Under the pieces are notes generated by a model that had not been told where the DNA came from, searched no databases, and saw only the letters and a list, made by a program, of their open reading frames with translations. A stretch of 64,000 nucleotides of DNA from Gordonia aichiensis NBRC 108223 (GTDB lineage: Bacteria > Actinomycetota > Actinomycetes > Mycobacteriales > Mycobacteriaceae). Numbering within the stretch: the stretch's first letter is position 1; every line of letters starts with the position of its first letter. The stretch is taken from positions 1-64,000 of the forward strand of contig NZ_BANR01000005.1 of NCBI RefSeq assembly GCF_000332975.1, in the 5' to 3' direction. The translations under genes and the position numbers were made by a program. Shown in pieces: positions 19,887-29,770 of the stretch.

Positions 19887-20564
19887 GTGATCGCCCACGC
19901 GATCGGGGATGTGCTGCCGGTCGCCGTCGCGGTGGCGATCAGTCCGGTGGCGATCATCACCGGCGTCGTGCTCCTGCTGTCGGATCACGGTCGTGGCAAG
20001 GCGGCACTGTTCGCAGTCGGGTGGATTCTGACCCTGCTGATCGTCACCGGTATCGCGGTCGCGGTCACCGACGTCGCCGAGGAGGATGAGCCCGCCGCCA
20101 CCGAGCACGGTGTGCAGATCTTCACCCTTGTGCTCGGGCTGTTCTTCCTCGCTCTCGCGGTGATGTCCTGGCGCAACCGACCGGCGCCGGGAGAGCCGGC
20201 CAAGGAGGCCAAACTCCTCGCGCGTGTGACCGCGATGTCGGGGCTCTCGGTATTGGCTCTCGGTCTGATCGAGGGTGTCGCGATCGTCAAGAACGTGCCG
20301 CTCAGTCTCGGTGCGGGGGCACGGATCGCCGAGGACACCCTCGGTGGTGCCTCGGCGTGGGTGGCGTTGGTCATCTACGTGCTCATCGCCAGTATCGGCA
20401 TCGTCCTGCCGCTGCTGATCGCCGTTGTCGGCGGTCACCGCCTCGACCCCGCCCTGGGCAATTTCCGACAGTGGCTCGAGGACAACATCTCACCGATCAC
20501 GATCATCACGCTCCTCGTGGTGGGCGCCTACTTCGTCGGCAAGGGGCTTGCGATCTTCTCGTGA
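19887..20564 (+). CDS. GAP/Sap-family membrane protein (LysE-like fold)
   Basis: 225 residues, about six hydrophobic helices (LPVAVAVAISPVAIITGVVLLL at the start). Resembles the actinobacterial GAP family named after the mycobacterial Sap protein, which takes part in export of sulfolipid or glycopeptidolipid. The substrate here is unknown. GTG 19887 is used because the frame begins right there with MIAHAIGDVLP. Convergent with the HNH gene. Confidence 0.75.
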   Translation: MIAHAIGDVLPVAVAVAISPVAIITGVVLLLSDHGRGKAALFAVGWILTLLIVTGIAVAVTDVAEEDEPAATEHGVQIFTLVLGLFFLALAVMSWRNRPAPGEPAKEAKLLARVTAMSGLSVLALGLIEGVAIVKNVPLSLGAGARIAEDTLGGASAWVALVIYVLIASIGIVLPLLIAVVGGHRLDPALGNFRQWLEDNISPITIITLLVVGAYFVGKGLAIFS

Positions 20565-20574
20565 ACGGCTGCGT

Positions 20575-20940
20575 TCAGGGCTGCTCGTCGTCGAATCGGT
20601 CGACGAGCAGAGCGCTGATCTGCACCTGACGGGTGAGGAACTGACGCTCGTCGAGCTTCTTACGCCGCATCCAGGTGGTGACCTCGGTGTTGCACTTGCT
20701 GGCATTGCACGAGCGACAGCAGGGCACCACGTTGGTCAGGGTGTAGCGTCCGCCGCGCGAGATCGCGAGCATGCAATCACGTTGCAACGCAGCGCCTTCG
20801 GCGCCGCAGTACGCGCACCCGCCCCAGGCCTCGCGGAGTGCGGTCCACTGGGCGGGAGTCAGATCATGAGACTGTGCGGCGACCCGGGACCTACGACGGC
20901 GTGCATACCGATTGGCCCGGGTCCGTGAGCGGGGTGGCAT
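20575..20940 (-). CDS. HNH-endonuclease-like zinc protein
   Basis: 121 residues. The basic N terminus ([17 protein letters not shown]) is followed by a zinc-binding C-x2-C (CAYCGA) and C-x2-C (CCRSC), with [14 protein letters not shown] and CNASKCN typical of the HNH beta-beta-alpha fold. The position normally occupied by the catalytic DH of HNH nucleases reads [11 protein letters not shown], so the first histidine is replaced by cysteine. It may be a cleavage-altered or non-nucleolytic member. A -10 hexamer 6 bases upstream supports ATG 20940. Confidence 0.75.
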   Translation of the reverse strand: MPPRSRTRANRYARRRRSRVAAQSHDLTPAQWTALREAWGGCAYCGAEGAALQRDCMLAISRGGRYTLTNVVPCCRSCNASKCNTEVTTWMRRKKLDERQFLTRQVQISALLVDRFDDEQP

Positions 20941-20946
20941 GCAGCC

Positions 20947-20952
20947 AGACTA
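20947..20952 (-). promoter_or_regulatory. -10 hexamer of the HNH gene
   Basis: TAGTCT (minus strand), 6 bases before the ATG. Confidence 0.6.
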
Positions 20953-21044
20953 ATCTCGATGCCCCACGCGTCACTTGCGCCACACCGTGAAGGAGGTGCT
21001 CGCGGAGCGGCCGCGCCATCCGCGGGCACGGCGACGCGTCGTCC

Positions 21045-21050
21045 TAGACT
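21045..21050 (+). promoter_or_regulatory. -10 hexamer of thyA
   Basis: TAGACT, 7 bases before the thyA GTG. The transcript would begin at the start codon. Confidence 0.65.
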
Positions 21051-21057
21051 GGCAGCC

Positions 21058-21891
21058 GTGAGTACGGCCATTCGCGACCTCCGACCGACCGGGGCCATCC
21101 CGACACCATATGAGGACCTCCTGCGTCTGGTGATGGACACCGGTACGCCGAAGGCCGATCGCACCGGGACGGGAACGCGCAGTCTGTTCGGACATCAACT
21201 CCGCTATGACCTCAGCCAGGGTTTCCCGCTGGTCACCACCAAGAAGGTCCACCTGAAGTCGATCGTCTACGAGCTGCTGTGGTTCCTCCGGGGCGACTCC
21301 AACGTGCGGTGGCTGCAGGAGCGGGGCGTGACCATCTGGGATGAGTGGGCCGACGATCACGGCGAGCTGGGTCCCGTCTACGGCGTCCAGTGGAGAAGCT
21401 GGCCGACGCCCTCGGGCGAGCACATCGATCAGATCGCCGCCGCACTCGACACTCTCAAGACCAACCCGGATTCGCGACGCAACATCGTCTCGGCGTGGAA
21501 CGTGGGGGAGATCCCACAGATGGCGCTGCCACCGTGCCATGCGTTCTTCCAGTTCTACGTGGCCGATGGCAAGCTCTCGTGTCAGCTCTATCAGCGCAGC
21601 GCCGATCTGTTCCTCGGCGTGCCGTTCAACATCGCGTCATACGCCCTGCTGACGCACATGATGGCGCAGCAGGCGGGCCTCGATGTCGGCGACTTCGTGT
21701 GGACCGGCGGTGACTGCCATATCTACGACAACCACGTCGACCAGGTGAACCTGCAGCTCTCGCGCGAAGCGTATCCGTACCCCACCCTGCGACTCCGCAG
21801 GCGCGACTCGATCTTCGACTACGAGTTCGACGACATCGAGGTGATCGACTACCAGTCGCATCCCGGCATCAAGGCGCCCGTCGCCGTGTGA
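21058..21891 (+). CDS. thyA: thymidylate synthase ThyA
   Basis: Folate-dependent methylation of dUMP to dTMP. Produces dihydrofolate, which DfrA recycles. 277 residues. The catalytic cysteine is at about residue 160 in [13 protein letters not shown], with phosphate-binding [11 protein letters not shown] and the folate motif [15 protein letters not shown] 21058 is supported by the promoter and the normal length. The frame extends upstream, but only as Arg/Ala-rich sequence. Unlike the usual adjacent thyA-dfrA pair, a secreted hydrolase gene lies between them here. A second, unrelated thymidylate synthase (thyX) is 6 kb away. Confidence 0.97.
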   Translation: MSTAIRDLRPTGAIPTPYEDLLRLVMDTGTPKADRTGTGTRSLFGHQLRYDLSQGFPLVTTKKVHLKSIVYELLWFLRGDSNVRWLQERGVTIWDEWADDHGELGPVYGVQWRSWPTPSGEHIDQIAAALDTLKTNPDSRRNIVSAWNVGEIPQMALPPCHAFFQFYVADGKLSCQLYQRSADLFLGVPFNIASYALLTHMMAQQAGLDVGDFVWTGGDCHIYDNHVDQVNLQLSREAYPYPTLRLRRRDSIFDYEFDDIEVIDYQSHPGIKAPVAV

Positions 21892-21910
21892 ATCCCAGAC
21901 GTCTGACGTG

Positions 21911-21926
21911 TCCTCCGAACGGAGGA
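21911..21926 (+). terminator. short hairpin after thyA
   Basis: TCCTCCG-AA-CGGAGGA, a 7-bp stem followed by TTTG, 19 bases after the thyA stop. The rest of the gap to 22118 shows no gene. Confidence 0.5.
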
Positions 21927-22118
21927 TTTGTCGCGGACTACTTTTCAGTACCGACGGTATCGACATGAAAAGCGTGTTAGCCATGAGGTGCCGCGCGGAG
22001 ATCTGATGGGCCTCACCGCACTCTGCCGGTCTCGTTCGTCGGCCGAGTTCGGACGCGGGGCGAGCCGAATGTCACTGTCGGGTCGGGAGCGGGCGGCCCG
22101 ATCGGTTGGCAACTGCAT

Positions 22119-23747
22119 ATGGGATCGATTCTGCGCGCCTGCGTGGCGGTGACATCGGCGCTGGGTGGCGCCGTCGGGGCTGCCTGGGCGGCCGCCGCCA
22201 TGACAGTGGCGAATGCGGCCACGGTGACTGCGCTCATCATGGGCGGCACCTGGAATCCTCTGGTGGACTTCGGCCCTCAAGCGCAATCAGACGAGTTCGT
22301 CGCCACCTATCTCGACCTCGTCGCATCGAACTACGTTGCGCAGGCGAGTGGCGTGAATCCAGCCGACCTGAACAAGGTTGCCGTCTACACCCCCGAGCAG
22401 TTCGCGCCGTTCACCAAGGGTGATCTGAGCTTTGACCAGTCGGTCGCGCTCGGTGTGGCCAATCTGAGCGCCTGCATCTCGGGAGGCAGCGGGTGTCCCC
22501 GGAACCCTTCCTTCGGTACTCCAACGACGGGCGATCAGCTCGTGGTGTTCGGCTATTCGCAGAGCACAAGGGTCGCAGCCATCACCAAGCGCTCACTGAT
22601 CGACTACTACTCGAGCATCGGCTGGGAATCGGCTCCCGACGTATCTTTCGTGCTCGCCGCGGACGTCAACCGGCCCAATGGCGGGATCCTGGAGCGATTT
22701 GCCGGACTGTCGATTCCCTTCCTCGGGATCAGTATGGACGGCGCGGCGCCGACGAACAGTTGTGTCGACGGCCACTGTCATTTCCGCACGACCGACATCA
22801 GCTTCCAGTACGACGGCTTCTCGGACTTTCCCTCGCATCCACTGAACATTCTCGCCGATCTCAACGCCGTGCTCGGTATCGCTCTTGAACATGGTCTGTA
22901 CCCGTTCGAATCGCCATTGGGGGCACCGGGCACGGTCGACCAGGGCGTCTACGGAGACACCCACTACTACCTGATCCCCGCCGAGGTCGTACCGATCCTC
23001 GTTCCGCTCGTCGGCACCCTGCCCGCGCCGTGGATCACGGCGTTGGACATGCCGTTGCGCACCATCATCGAGATGGGTTACAACCGTGAGATCAGCCCAG
23101 GGGAACCTGTTGCGGCACAATGGTTCCGATTCTCGCCGGTGCGCGATGCCATCACCGTTGCCATCGCGATCGCCACCGGTGTCGACGACGCCGTCGCGCA
23201 GAAGACCGGCGACTCGTCGAACAGGCCATTCGGCACGGCTCCGGTCGGCGGGCCGTTCGGGGTGCCGGAGTTCAGCTTCCGCGGTTGGTATGACGCCCCA
23301 CACGGCGACAGTTCGCCCGGTTCGACGACCGCAGCAGCCGTGGCCCCGGTGGGCGAACCGACGCGATCCGCGGCGACAACCGACCCGTCTTCCGGATCGC
23401 GCGGCCGACCGCGCACCGATGCGCCGTCGACAGTGGGTGTCGAACCCCGTGATTCATCTGCGCCGGCGGACGTGCACCCGACGCCCGTAGGAGATGCGTC
23501 GCCCACCGACCCGCCCGCGGTAACCGAGCCGACTGCGCGGCCCTCGGCAGAGCCGACACAGGCCCCGGCGGGCGATGTTCCGGCCGGGAACAGTCGGCCG
23601 GAGGCTGATGCGCCAGGCGTCACAGAACCGATCAGCGAACCACGTGCGTCCATCGACCGTGCCGAGGGTGCTGTGCGAGAGAATGATTCGGCCGCTGCCG
23701 GCCCCACCGGGGCGGAGGCGGGTGAGCCTGTCGGAACCCGGCGGTAG
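22119..23747 (+). CDS. secreted PE-PPE-domain serine hydrolase
   Basis: 542 residues. N-terminal Sec-type signal sequence (hydrophobic stretch ending about ...MTVANAA). The PE-PPE domain (PF08237-like alpha/beta hydrolase) follows, with MGGTWNP near its start and the nucleophile elbow FGYSQST, serine at about residue 147. Family members act on lipids and esters in mycobacteria. No PE or PPE module is present, so the hydrolase is free-standing. From about residue 390 the chain becomes a Pro/Ala/Thr-rich disordered tail of ~150 residues, suggesting cell-wall spanning or anchoring. The stop codon overlaps the -10 of dfrA. Confidence 0.82.
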   Translation: MGSILRACVAVTSALGGAVGAAWAAAAMTVANAATVTALIMGGTWNPLVDFGPQAQSDEFVATYLDLVASNYVAQASGVNPADLNKVAVYTPEQFAPFTKGDLSFDQSVALGVANLSACISGGSGCPRNPSFGTPTTGDQLVVFGYSQSTRVAAITKRSLIDYYSSIGWESAPDVSFVLAADVNRPNGGILERFAGLSIPFLGISMDGAAPTNSCVDGHCHFRTTDISFQYDGFSDFPSHPLNILADLNAVLGIALEHGLYPFESPLGAPGTVDQGVYGDTHYYLIPAEVVPILVPLVGTLPAPWITALDMPLRTIIEMGYNREISPGEPVAAQWFRFSPVRDAITVAIAIATGVDDAVAQKTGDSSNRPFGTAPVGGPFGVPEFSFRGWYDAPHGDSSPGSTTAAAVAPVGEPTRSAATTDPSSGSRGRPRTDAPSTVGVEPRDSSAPADVHPTPVGDASPTDPPAVTEPTARPSAEPTQAPAGDVPAGNSRPEADAPGVTEPISEPRASIDRAEGAVRENDSAAAGPTGAEAGEPVGTRR

Positions 23748-23750
23748 TCT
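23745..23750 (+). promoter_or_regulatory. -10 hexamer of dfrA
   Basis: TAGTCT, 6 bases before the ATG. Its first three bases are the stop codon of the preceding gene. Confidence 0.6.
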
Positions 23751-23756
23751 CGATCC

Positions 23757-24281
23757 ATGGCCACCGTCATCACACTCATCTGGGCGCAGGACCGAGTCGG
23801 CGCCATCGGGCGGCAGAACGCGATTCCGTGGCGTGTGCCCGAGGACATGCGCCGATTTAGAGAACTGACGGGCTCGGATCCGGTGGTGATGGGGCGCAAG
23901 ACATGGGAGTCGTTGCCCGAGCGGTTCCGGCCCTTGCCCGCACGGCGCAACCTCGTCATCAGTCGGAACCGTGAGTACGTGGCAACCGGGGCGGAGGTGG
24001 TGGAGTCGTTGCGCGACGCGCTCGACCGGATCGTAGGAGCGGTCACGGTGATGGGCGGCGGAGCGATCTACGAGGCAGCGATGGAACACGCCTCGCGGCT
24101 GCAGGTGACCGAGATCGACCTTCTCGTCGAGGGTGCCGACGCTTTCGCACCCGAGATCGATCCGTACGCCTGGGAAGTCGCGGACACCACATCGTGGCAG
24201 ACCTCGTCGGGCGGCTTGCGCTACCGCTTCGTCGAGTATTCGCGTCACGGCGCGGCGTCGGACGTGCGTCGAGGAGCCTGA
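23757..24281 (+). CDS. dfrA: dihydrofolate reductase
   Basis: Reduces the dihydrofolate made by ThyA to tetrahydrofolate; target of trimethoprim. 174 residues. Signature IGRQNAIPWRVPEDMRRF (substrate and NADPH contacts), VVMGRKTWESLP, and VMGGGAIYEAAM for cofactor phosphate binding. ATG 23757 agrees with family length and the promoter. The last residues run into a 14-base tandem repeat that also covers the next start codon. Confidence 0.96.
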   Translation: MATVITLIWAQDRVGAIGRQNAIPWRVPEDMRRFRELTGSDPVVMGRKTWESLPERFRPLPARRNLVISRNREYVATGAEVVESLRDALDRIVGAVTVMGGGAIYEAAMEHASRLQVTEIDLLVEGADAFAPEIDPYAWEVADTTSWQTSSGGLRYRFVEYSRHGAASDVRRGA

Positions 24282-24287
24282 CCGTCC

Positions 24288-24329
24288 CGTAATGACACCT
24301 CCGCAATGACACCCCCGCAATGACACCCC
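24288..24329 (+). repeat. three tandem 14-base units across the dfrA-alkX junction
   Basis: CGTAATGACACCTC, CGCAATGACACCCC and CGCAATGACACCCC at 24288, 24302 and 24316. The last two copies each contain an ATG, but because 14 is not a multiple of three they are in different frames. Only the third copy (ATG 24320) opens the downstream gene. Gain or loss of one unit would move the usable ATG. Confidence 0.8.
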
Positions 24330-25564
24330 CGGAAATCTCGACCGCCCAGGCTGCTCGAATAGCTCTCGTCGCACAGGGATTCGGTTCCAGGCAGCCCACA
24401 GGAGCCGTGACGCGCAGACATCTGTCGCGGATCGTCGAGCGAACGAGAGTGATTCAGATGGATTCGGTGAACATCGCGGTGCGTGCGCACTATCTGCCGG
24501 TGTTTTCGCGTGTGGGTCCGTACGACCGAACCCTTCTCGATCGCGCCGCGTGGCGTCCGGGACGGACATCTCGGATGCTTGTCGAGTACTGGGCGCACGA
24601 GGCCGCATTGATCCCGGTCGACGACTGGCCGTTGTTCGGTTGGCGCATGGATGAGTATCGCGATGGGCGATACCGCCATACGCGACAACTCATGCGCGAC
24701 AACAGAGAACTCGCTGCGGATATCCGGACGCTCATCGCCGAGATCGGACCGTCGACGCCGCGCCTCATCGAGAACCATCTCGGCATCGAACGCGAACCCA
24801 GCGCGCCGGGCGGCTGGTGGAATCGAGGCGATGTGAAGCACCTCTGTGAGGCGATGTTCGCCTCCGGGGAGTTGTCCGCCGTACGTGACCCCAACTTCGG
24901 TCGCCACTACGACCTCACCGAGCGCGTCATCGGCGACGTGGCGCAGCGACAGGTCGAGAGAGTCGACGCGCATCGTCAACTCGTGGCGAATGCCGCTGCG
25001 GCACTTGGTGTCGCGACGATCGCCGACCTTGCCGATTATTACCGACTCACCTCCGCCGAGGTGCGCCCCGCCGTCGCGGACCTGGTCGACGACGGCGTGT
25101 TGCAGCAGGTGTCGGTTCGTGGTTGGAAAGACGCAGCATTCATTCACGGCGAGATTGCCATTCCGCGGCGCATCGCACGCGCCGACGCACGGTCGACGCT
25201 CCTGCCACCGTTTGATCCGCTCGTGTTCTTCCGTCCGCGTGCCGAACGGCTCTTCGGGTTCCGCTACCGGATCGAGATCTACGTGCCCGAACACAAGCGT
25301 GTCCATGGTTACTACGTGCACCCATACCTGCTCGGCGATGACATCGTCGCGCGGGTCGACCTGAAGGCCGACCGCGCCGCGGGCCTTCTGCGCGTTCCGG
25401 CGGCTCATCTCGAAACCGGTCGTGATGGGGACGTGGTAGCCGAGCGTCTCGCCGCCGATCTCGCCGTGACGGCACGTTGGCTCGGACTAGACGGCGTCGC
25501 CGTCGGCGACCGCGGAGATCTCGCCGCACGGTTGGCACATGCGGCGTCGGGATCCACGGCATGA
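24320..25564 (+). CDS. AlkZ/YcaQ-like winged-helix DNA glycosylase family protein
   Basis: 414 residues of the HTH_42 family (AlkZ/AlkX/YcaQ), glycosylases that excise bulky or crosslinked purine adducts from DNA. The QxD catalytic-type motif is RVIQMDSVNIAVRAHYLP near residue 45. Further family blocks are EYWAHEAALIP, PSTPRLIENHLG, GWWNRGDVK and a C-terminal FDPLVFFRPRAERLFGFRYRIEIYVP. The start lies inside the triple repeat. Adjacent dfrA and thyA do not explain the role. A DNA-repair function is inferred from the family. Confidence 0.8.
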   Translation: MTPPEISTAQAARIALVAQGFGSRQPTGAVTRRHLSRIVERTRVIQMDSVNIAVRAHYLPVFSRVGPYDRTLLDRAAWRPGRTSRMLVEYWAHEAALIPVDDWPLFGWRMDEYRDGRYRHTRQLMRDNRELAADIRTLIAEIGPSTPRLIENHLGIEREPSAPGGWWNRGDVKHLCEAMFASGELSAVRDPNFGRHYDLTERVIGDVAQRQVERVDAHRQLVANAAAALGVATIADLADYYRLTSAEVRPAVADLVDDGVLQQVSVRGWKDAAFIHGEIAIPRRIARADARSTLLPPFDPLVFFRPRAERLFGFRYRIEIYVPEHKRVHGYYVHPYLLGDDIVARVDLKADRAAGLLRVPAAHLETGRDGDVVAERLAADLAVTARWLGLDGVAVGDRGDLAARLAHAASGSTA

Positions 25565-25651
25565 CATGCTGTGTCCGGCTTTGAGACAATCCAGCACACA
25601 TTCACCACGGCACACGCATTCGCCGCACTGCAGAGTTCACGAGAGGTAACG

Positions 25652-26416
25652 ATGACGGTCACGCACGACGGGCGCCACTACCAACTGGTCATGTTCGACC
25701 TCGACGACACCCTGGCGCCGTCGAAGAGCCCGATGGACGACTCCATGGTTGAGGTATTCGGCCGACTGTTGGACCGCAGCATGGCGTGCATCATCTCCGG
25801 TGGGCGCTTCGAGCAGTTCCAGGTCCAGGTGCTCGACCGGCTCGGCGACGACGTGAACCGCCCCAACCTGCACCTGATGCCCACGAACGGAACCCAGTAC
25901 GTGCGGTGGGACGGCTCCGAGTGGGCCACCGTCTACGCCGAGTACCTCACCGATGACGAGAAGCAGCGCACCCTGACAACTCTGGAGACCGGCGCGAAGG
26001 AACTGGGTCTCTGGGAAACAGAGACATGGGGGCCGGTACTCGAGGACAGGGGCAGCCAGATCACGTTCAGCGCGCTGGGGCAGGCTGCTCCCGTCGACGC
26101 GAAGAAGGCGTGGGACCCCGACGGCCGGAAGAAGGAGTCGTTGCGCGCGTATGCGGCGCAGCGCCTTCCCGACCTCGAGGTGCGCAGCGGCGGTTCGACG
26201 TCGGTCGATGTGACGCGCAAGGGCATCGACAAGTCGTACGGTGCGCGCCGACTGATGGAGATCCTCGACCTCGGCGTCGACGACATCCTCTTCTACGGCG
26301 ACCGCCTCGACGACGGTGGGAACGACCGGCCCGTGATGGAACTCGGCATCACCTCGATCGGCGTGACCGATTGGCACGACACGCTGGGCAAGCTCACGGC
26401 GTTGCTCGACGAGTGA
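25652..26416 (+). CDS. HAD-superfamily hydrolase, class IIB
   Basis: 254 residues. The four HAD motifs are visible: FDLDDTLAPSK (nucleophile Asp), CIISGGR, the basic region VTRKGIDKSYGARR, and GDRLDDGGND (acidic metal site). The cap placement and GIDK/GD-x3-GGND pattern fit Cof-type or phosphomannomutase-like sugar phosphatases. GAGAGGTAAC before ATG 25652 supports this start. Substrate unknown. Confidence 0.85.
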   Translation: MTVTHDGRHYQLVMFDLDDTLAPSKSPMDDSMVEVFGRLLDRSMACIISGGRFEQFQVQVLDRLGDDVNRPNLHLMPTNGTQYVRWDGSEWATVYAEYLTDDEKQRTLTTLETGAKELGLWETETWGPVLEDRGSQITFSALGQAAPVDAKKAWDPDGRKKESLRAYAAQRLPDLEVRSGGSTSVDVTRKGIDKSYGARRLMEILDLGVDDILFYGDRLDDGGNDRPVMELGITSIGVTDWHDTLGKLTALLDE

Positions 26417-26427
26417 CGCACCACTTC

Positions 26428-26460
26428 ACCTATCGATGACCACGTAACCTATCGATGACC
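26428..26460. repeat. two direct copies of a 14-base unit
   Basis: ACCTATCGATGACC at 26428-26441 and 26447-26460, between the convergent HAD and amidase genes. No hairpin terminator is obvious there. Confidence 0.7.
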
Positions 26461-26464
26461 CGCG

Positions 26465-27892
26465 TCATCGACGCCGCGGGCGATGCCTGGCGAAGTCGAC
26501 GATTCGCTCTATCTCCGCGCACAGCGAGACGAGCAACAACTCGCTGTGCGCAGGCCCGACGAGTTGAGCGCTCTGGGGCAGTCCGCTGCGGTCGAGCCCG
26601 ATGGGTACTGCCGCAGCAGGATTGCCGAGCACGTTCCACGGTGAGGTGAACGACGACGTCGAGGACGCCGCCCGCAGGATCCCGACAAAGCCGTGCCTGT
26701 CGAGCTGTCCCACCGGGACCGCTGTGGTTGGTGTGGTCGGGGTCAGCAGGACGTCGTACTCGGCGAACAACTCGTCGAGGAACCGCGCCGCTGTACGTTC
26801 GGCCTGCTGCTCTGCTCGTCCGACGCCACGTCGAGCGACGCGGCCGACCCGCGCGATGCGTCGCGTGTACTGTTCGAGCAAGGCCGGATGCTCTACCCGC
26901 GCGGCCTCCTCGGCGACCCCCGTCGCGACCTGTATCGAGAAGGGCGCCGCAAGGAGCGGGTAATCCGGATCGGATTCGACCACGGTGTGCCCGGCGTTGC
27001 GTAGCCGATCGGCGAGAAGGTGCAGTGCCCCAATCGATTCGGCGTCGGCATGGGCGCCGCCCAGTGGGCCCTCGCCGGCAGGGTTGCGCGTCGACATCCG
27101 GATTCTGAGTCGCTCAGGAGAGCGCGACGCGGCGTCGACGAACGATCCCGACAGCGGCGCGGCGTGGAACCTGTCGACGGAGGTCGTGCCGGAGATCACG
27201 TCGTAGATGAGTGCGCTGTCGGCGACGGTGCGGGTCAGGGGGCCGAGGGTGCCCAGCGCACGCCACAGGTCGCGGTTGGGTGCTGTGCTGACCCGGCCGC
27301 GCTGCGGCTTGAGGCCGAACAGTCCGCACCAACTCGACGGCAGCCGAATCGAGCCGCCCCCGTCGCCGCCGATTCCGGCAGCCACCATGCCCGAAGCGAC
27401 CGCCGCCGCCGTGCCGCCGCTCGATCCGGCGGGGGAGCGGTCGAGATCCCAGGGATTGCGGGTCCAGCCGTGGGCCGCGGTCTCGGTATACGGCCAGATA
27501 CCGAACTCGGGCATCCGGGTCTTGCCGATGATCACCGCACCTGCATCGCGCAGGCGCCTGACCACCTCGGAGTCTGCCGCTGCCGGCGTGGTCACCGATG
27601 CACCGCCGTACGCCGTCGGCACGCCGCGGACATCGTTCTCGTCCTTCACCGCGATGGGAACCCCATGGAGTGGCCCGGGCTCGGAGCCATCGCGCAGCTC
27701 GGCATCGAGGCGATCGGCGTCGGCGCGCGCCTCGTCGGCCAGCACGGCGGAGAACGCATTGAGCGCGGGGTCGAGCCGTGTTATCTGGGCGAGGCTGTGT
27801 TCGACGAGCTCGCGCGAGGTCACCTGAGAGCCGACAACCCAGTCGCGTTGATCGCGGACAGTACTGAAGTTCAGATCGGACATGGTCTTCAT
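26465..27892 (-). CDS. amidase-signature family protein
   Basis: 475 residues. The Ser-cis-Ser-Lys triad is visible: Lys in PIAVKDEND, the glycine-rich Ser loop SPAGSSGGTAAAVASGM and GGDGGGSIRLPSSWCGLFGLKP. Family members hydrolyse amides, including nitrile-derived amides and acyl-amino acids. GatA can be discounted because no gatB/gatC neighbours are present. ATG 27892 or ATG 27883 (MSDLNFST) could start it; the latter has better similarity to the family start. Substrate unknown. Confidence 0.88.
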   Translation of the reverse strand: MKTMSDLNFSTVRDQRDWVVGSQVTSRELVEHSLAQITRLDPALNAFSAVLADEARADADRLDAELRDGSEPGPLHGVPIAVKDENDVRGVPTAYGGASVTTPAAADSEVVRRLRDAGAVIIGKTRMPEFGIWPYTETAAHGWTRNPWDLDRSPAGSSGGTAAAVASGMVAAGIGGDGGGSIRLPSSWCGLFGLKPQRGRVSTAPNRDLWRALGTLGPLTRTVADSALIYDVISGTTSVDRFHAAPLSGSFVDAASRSPERLRIRMSTRNPAGEGPLGGAHADAESIGALHLLADRLRNAGHTVVESDPDYPLLAAPFSIQVATGVAEEAARVEHPALLEQYTRRIARVGRVARRGVGRAEQQAERTAARFLDELFAEYDVLLTPTTPTTAVPVGQLDRHGFVGILRAASSTSSFTSPWNVLGNPAAAVPIGLDRSGLPQSAQLVGPAHSELLLVSLCAEIERIVDFARHRPRRR

Positions 27893-28027
27893 CGTCCCCC
27901 TCGTACGAGTCTCCGGCAGCAGAAACTCCGCGGTGACGTGACCGCGTGGTCGCTTGCCGGGGTGGTCGGGCCGTCGACCTCGGGCTGGTGGACAATCGTT
28001 GATGCCCTATAGGTGAGAGGAGGCGAC

Positions 28028-28780
28028 ATGGCCGACATGGTCCCGTTGAAGGTGCAGATGGTCGCCGCGACCACGTTCAACGCACCCGGCGATGTTGCGT
28101 GGAGCACTGACGCCGACGGGGGCGAGGCACTCGTCGAGTTCGCCGGCCGCGCCTGTTACCAGAGTTGGGACAAACCCAACCCGCGAACCGCGACCAATGC
28201 CGGCTACCTGCGGCACATTCTCGAGGTCGGTCATCTCTCGCTGCTCGAGCACGCGAACGTGACCTTTTACATCACCGGAATCTCACGGTCGTGTACGCAC
28301 GAACTCATCCGGCACCGCCATTTCTCGTATTCACAGCTCTCCCAGCGGTTCGTCCCCGAACACGACTCCAACGTCGTGGCGCCACCGGCGATCGAGGGGG
28401 ACGCGCATCTCGAAGCGTTGTTCACCGAGGCCACCGACGCGAGCCGCAAGGCATACGGGGAGTTGCTCGACGCGCTCGAGGCGAAGTTCGCCGACGTCCC
28501 CAACGCCATCCTTCGTCGCAAGCAGGCGCGACAGGCCGCCAGGTCGGTGCTGCCCAACGCGACCGAGACCAAGATCGTCGTCACCGGCAACTACCGCGCA
28601 TGGCGGCATTTCGTGGGCATGCGTGCGACCGAGCATGCCGACGTCGAGATCAGGCAGCTCGCCGTCGAATGTCTCCGTCAGCTGATGGAGGTGGCGCCGA
28701 CGGTGTTCGGCGACTTCGAGATCGGCACTCTCGCCGACGGCACCGAGGTCGCCACGTCGCCGTTCGTGCTCGAAGGCTGA
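28028..28780 (+). CDS. thyX: flavin-dependent thymidylate synthase ThyX
   Basis: Makes dTMP using FAD and methylene-tetrahydrofolate, leaving tetrahydrofolate. 250 residues. The diagnostic motif [13 protein letters not shown] (RHR-x7-S type) is at about residues 95-107, with [10 protein letters not shown] and NYRAWRHF also characteristic. ATG 28028 has AGGAGG upstream (28018-28023); ATG-like starts further up would lack it. Followed by dapA-rnj as in M. tuberculosis. Coexistence with thyA in one genome is also known there. Confidence 0.96.
   Translation: MADMVPLKVQMVAATTFNAPGDVAWSTDADGGEALVEFAGRACYQSWDKPNPRTATNAGYLRHILEVGHLSLLEHANVTFYITGISRSCTHELIRHRHFSYSQLSQRFVPEHDSNVVAPPAIEGDAHLEALFTEATDASRKAYGELLDALEAKFADVPNAILRRKQARQAARSVLPNATETKIVVTGNYRAWRHFVGMRATEHADVEIRQLAVECLRQLMEVAPTVFGDFEIGTLADGTEVATSPFVLEG

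Positions 28781-29769
<989 letters not shown>

Positions 29770-29770
<1 letters not shown>

Noticed and set aside
24288..24329. CRISPR array
   Set aside because: Units are 14 bases, directly tandem and without spacers.
26465..27892. GatA subunit of the tRNA amidotransferase
   Set aside because: The amidase signature is shared, but gatB and gatC are absent nearby and the C-terminal region is unlike GatA.
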